A DNA stretch of 36,150 bases, from NCBI RefSeq assembly GCF_001044425.1, contig NZ_LFML01000010.1, positions 1 to 36,150 of the forward strand. Reading direction: 5' to 3'. The notes under the pieces are model-generated. The model worked only from the letters and a program-made list of their open reading frames with translations, was not told where the DNA came from and did not search any database. Shown here one piece after another: positions 34,501-36,150 of the stretch (position 1 is its first letter; each line of letters opens with the position of its first letter). This stretch comes from Streptomyces roseus (GTDB lineage: Bacteria; Actinomycetota; Actinomycetes; Streptomycetales; Streptomycetaceae). Made by a program: the position numbers and the translations under genes.

Positions 34501-36150
34501 GTGGAGGACTACGCGGGCCGGATCCTGGCCGGCCGCTACCGTCTGCCGCTTCCGCCGTCGGACGAGTACGAGCTGGTCGAGACCCGCGCCTTCGACACGC
34601 GCAGCGGGCAGGAAGTCCTGGTACGGCAGGTGCCGTTGCCGGAGATCGTGGACGCCGAGCTGCTGGACGGGGACGCCCCGCCCGTCGGCGGCCCGCGGCC
34701 CGCTGCGGCGGCCGGACGCCGGGCGGTGGGGGATCTGCCGGCCGTGCGCCGGGCGATCGCGGCGGCGCAGGCGGCCGCGTCCGTGCCGGACCATCCCCGA
34801 CTGGACCAGGTCTTCGACGTGTTCGCCGAGGGCGGGTCGCTGTGGATAGTGAGCGAGTTGGTGCCGGCGCGTCCGCTGGCGGCGCTGATCGCCGAAGAAC
34901 CCCTGAGCCCCTACCGGGCGGCGGAGGTCGCGGCGGACGTGCTGACCGCGCTGCGGGTGCTCCACGCGCACGGCTGGACGCACCGGAACATCACGGTCCG
35001 GACCGTGTTGATATGCGATGACGGCCGGGTCGTCCTGACGGGCCTGGCGGCGGGCGCCGCCGAGGACGCCCTGTGCGGCTACGACCCGATCCCCGCGGAG
35101 TCCGCGCTGCCCGCAGCCGAGACCTGGGACGCCCCGCCGCCGGTCAAGGGCTGGGCCGCGGGGCCGATTTCCGGCGCCGGTCCGGGCCGGAGCGCGGCGC
35201 CCGGCCCCCGGCCGGCCCCGGGCGGCGAGCCGGGGCCCGGCGCGGAACCCGAGCTGTCGTGGAACCCGTACCCGGACCTGCCACCGGACCCGGACCCGTA
35301 CCCGGACGCGCTGGGTGAGGGCGGCGGCCGGGGCGCGCGGCCGGACGCGCAGCCCGGCGCGGGCCTCGCCGTACGGGGCGGGCCGGCGGCCGACGGCGCG
35401 GACGGCGGCCCGGGCACGGGCACGGGCCCGGGCGCGGACGCGGGCCGGGGTCCGGAGGCGGGCACGGGCGCGGGCGGGTACGCGCCGCTCGTGGCGCCGG
35501 GTTACGACACCGGACCGCGGTACTCCGACCACATCAACCCCCGGACGGCGGGGGAGCGGCCCGACCTCAAGGCCGCCGCCCGCGCCGGGGCCATCGCCGC
35601 GTACCGGGCCGGGGCGCAGGCGGCCGCCGCACGGGTCACCGAGCAGCGCAAGGGCGGCTCCGAGCCCGCGCGGGAGCCGAGGCCGCAGGGGTCGAAGCTC
35701 CCGCAGGGCTACTCGTACCCGTACGGGGGCCCGGACGGAGCCGGCCGTACGAACGCGCCGTGGCACGGAGCCACCCCGCGCCGGCCGGCCGCGCTCGCAC
35801 CCGCCGATCCGGCGGAGCCCGAGCAGGAACCCGGGCAGGAACCCGGGCAGGAGCCGCATCCGGTGCGGGAGCCGGCGCAGGAGCTCGAAGCGCGGCCCAA
35901 ACCGGAGCCGGTGCGCCCCGCGCTGCCCGCCCCACTCGCCCTGCCCGAGGGCTACCGCCAGGCCGAAGCCCCCGATCCGACCGCCTCCCTGCGCCCCGGC
36001 CGGCCCGGGCCGAACGGTTCCGACGGCTCGGACCCGGGCCCGTACCCGCTCCCCGGGCAGCCGGACGCCCGGCCCCTGCCGGGGCGCATCCAGCCCGGCC
36101 GGCCGGCACCGGAGCCCACCCCGTCCGTTCAGCCCGCCCCGCCCCTCCAA
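34501..36150 (+). CDS. Protein kinase-like protein lacking catalytic residues (predicted pseudokinase), 3' end outside window
   Basis: Open from GTG 34501 to the window edge (550 codons, no stop). Residues 1-185 follow the Hanks kinase fold: EDYAGRILAGRYRL, a beta3-like QEVLVRQVPL, the hinge LWIVSELVPARPL, RAAEVAADVLTALRVLHAHGWTHRNI and RVVLTGLAAG. Key residues are missing: no glycine-rich loop, R42 instead of Lys, HRN (N163) instead of HRD, and TGL (180-182) instead of DFG. The rest is long, low-complexity and Pro/Gly/Ala/Asp-rich (PYPDLPPDPDPYPD, and EQEPGQEPGQEP repeats near 35818). Such proteins are probably annotated as kinases in databases. It probably works with the active kinase 144 nt upstream as scaffold or regulator; this is inference. 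A transmembrane or sensor domain may follow beyond the edge. Confidence 0.85.
   Translation, partial: MEDYAGRILAGRYRLPLPPSDEYELVETRAFDTRSGQEVLVRQVPLPEIVDAELLDGDAPPVGGPRPAAAAGRRAVGDLPAVRRAIAAAQAAASVPDHPRLDQVFDVFAEGGSLWIVSELVPARPLAALIAEEPLSPYRAAEVAADVLTALRVLHAHGWTHRNITVRTVLICDDGRVVLTGLAAGAAEDALCGYDPIPAESALPAAETWDAPPPVKGWAAGPISGAGPGRSAAPGPRPAPGGEPGPGAEPELSWNPYPDLPPDPDPYPDALGEGGGRGARPDAQPGAGLAVRGGPAADGADGGPGTGTGPGADAGRGPEAGTGAGGYAPLVAPGYDTGPRYSDHINPRTAGERPDLKAAARAGAIAAYRAGAQAAAARVTEQRKGGSEPAREPRPQGSKLPQGYSYPYGGPDGAGRTNAPWHGATPRRPAALAPADPAEPEQEPGQEPGQEPHPVREPAQELEARPKPEPVRPALPAPLALPEGYRQAEAPDPTASLRPGRPGPNGSDGSDPGPYPLPGQPDARPLPGRIQPGRPAPEPTPSVQPAPPLQ

Noticed and set aside
33832..36150. 772-codon minus-strand frame opposite the kinase-like gene
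   Set aside because: Arg/Gly/Pro-rich antisense product; the plus-strand frame from GTG 34501 shows the kinase fold and is the real gene.

Overview
The window is a chromosomal segment of a Streptomyces species. DNA is about 70% G+C with strong third-position GC bias, starts are often GTG, and the developmental genes whiD and bldM lie head to head next to an ECF sigma gene of the ShbA type. The gene order (alr, tsaE, tsaB-rimI-tsaD, groES-groEL1, whiD/bldM, shbA, guaB, guaB3, glpD, Ser/Thr kinases) matches, from memory, the SCO4744-SCO4776 core region of S. coelicolor. I see no tRNA, rRNA, insertion sequence, prophage or CRISPR array. This is core chromosome, not an island.

Layout. 1-4242: metabolite repair (nnr, 5' end outside the window), alanine racemase, a membrane-anchored alpha/beta hydrolase and tsaE, all rightward. 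4243-5390: a 60-codon small ORF behind two dyads, and a convergent membrane-anchored protein resembling an L,D-transpeptidase without its catalytic residues. 5391-8667: tsaB-rimI-tsaD with overlapping ends (t6A tRNA modification), a 90-aa protein and a membrane protein. 8654-11759: a convergent THUMP-like methyltransferase and two tandem polysaccharide deacetylase lipoproteins. 11808-16628: a leftward block of envelope genes (SEDS glycosyltransferase, LCP ligase, sensor kinase, response regulator). 16735-19014: groES-groEL1 with two CIRCE operators around a promoter, a long hairpin between the genes and a very strong terminator.

19086-22494: accessory metabolism genes (SnoaL-like protein, short-chain dehydrogenase, MOSC protein, LysR regulator). 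22594-24906: the developmental cluster whiD, bldM and shbA, with a sequence matching the BldN-type promoter upstream of bldM. 25038-27806: guaB and the CBS-less paralogue guaB3. 27937-29890: a small membrane protein and a nucleotide-sugar dehydrogenase homologue, both leftward. 30152-36150: glpD, a transmembrane Ser/Thr kinase with intact catalytic motifs, and a kinase-like protein cut by the window edge.

The most interesting pattern is a recurrent loss of catalytic residues in otherwise well-kept genes. It is seen in the L,D-transpeptidase-like protein (Cys and His missing), GuaB3 (His where IMPDH has its catalytic Cys), the nucleotide-sugar dehydrogenase (Ser where the family has Cys) and the terminal kinase-like protein (Lys, Asp and DFG motifs missing). 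Several genes also have a TAnnnT -10 box 6-8 nt before the start codon, which suggests leaderless mRNAs. All functional statements rest on motif recognition by eye; no database search was run.
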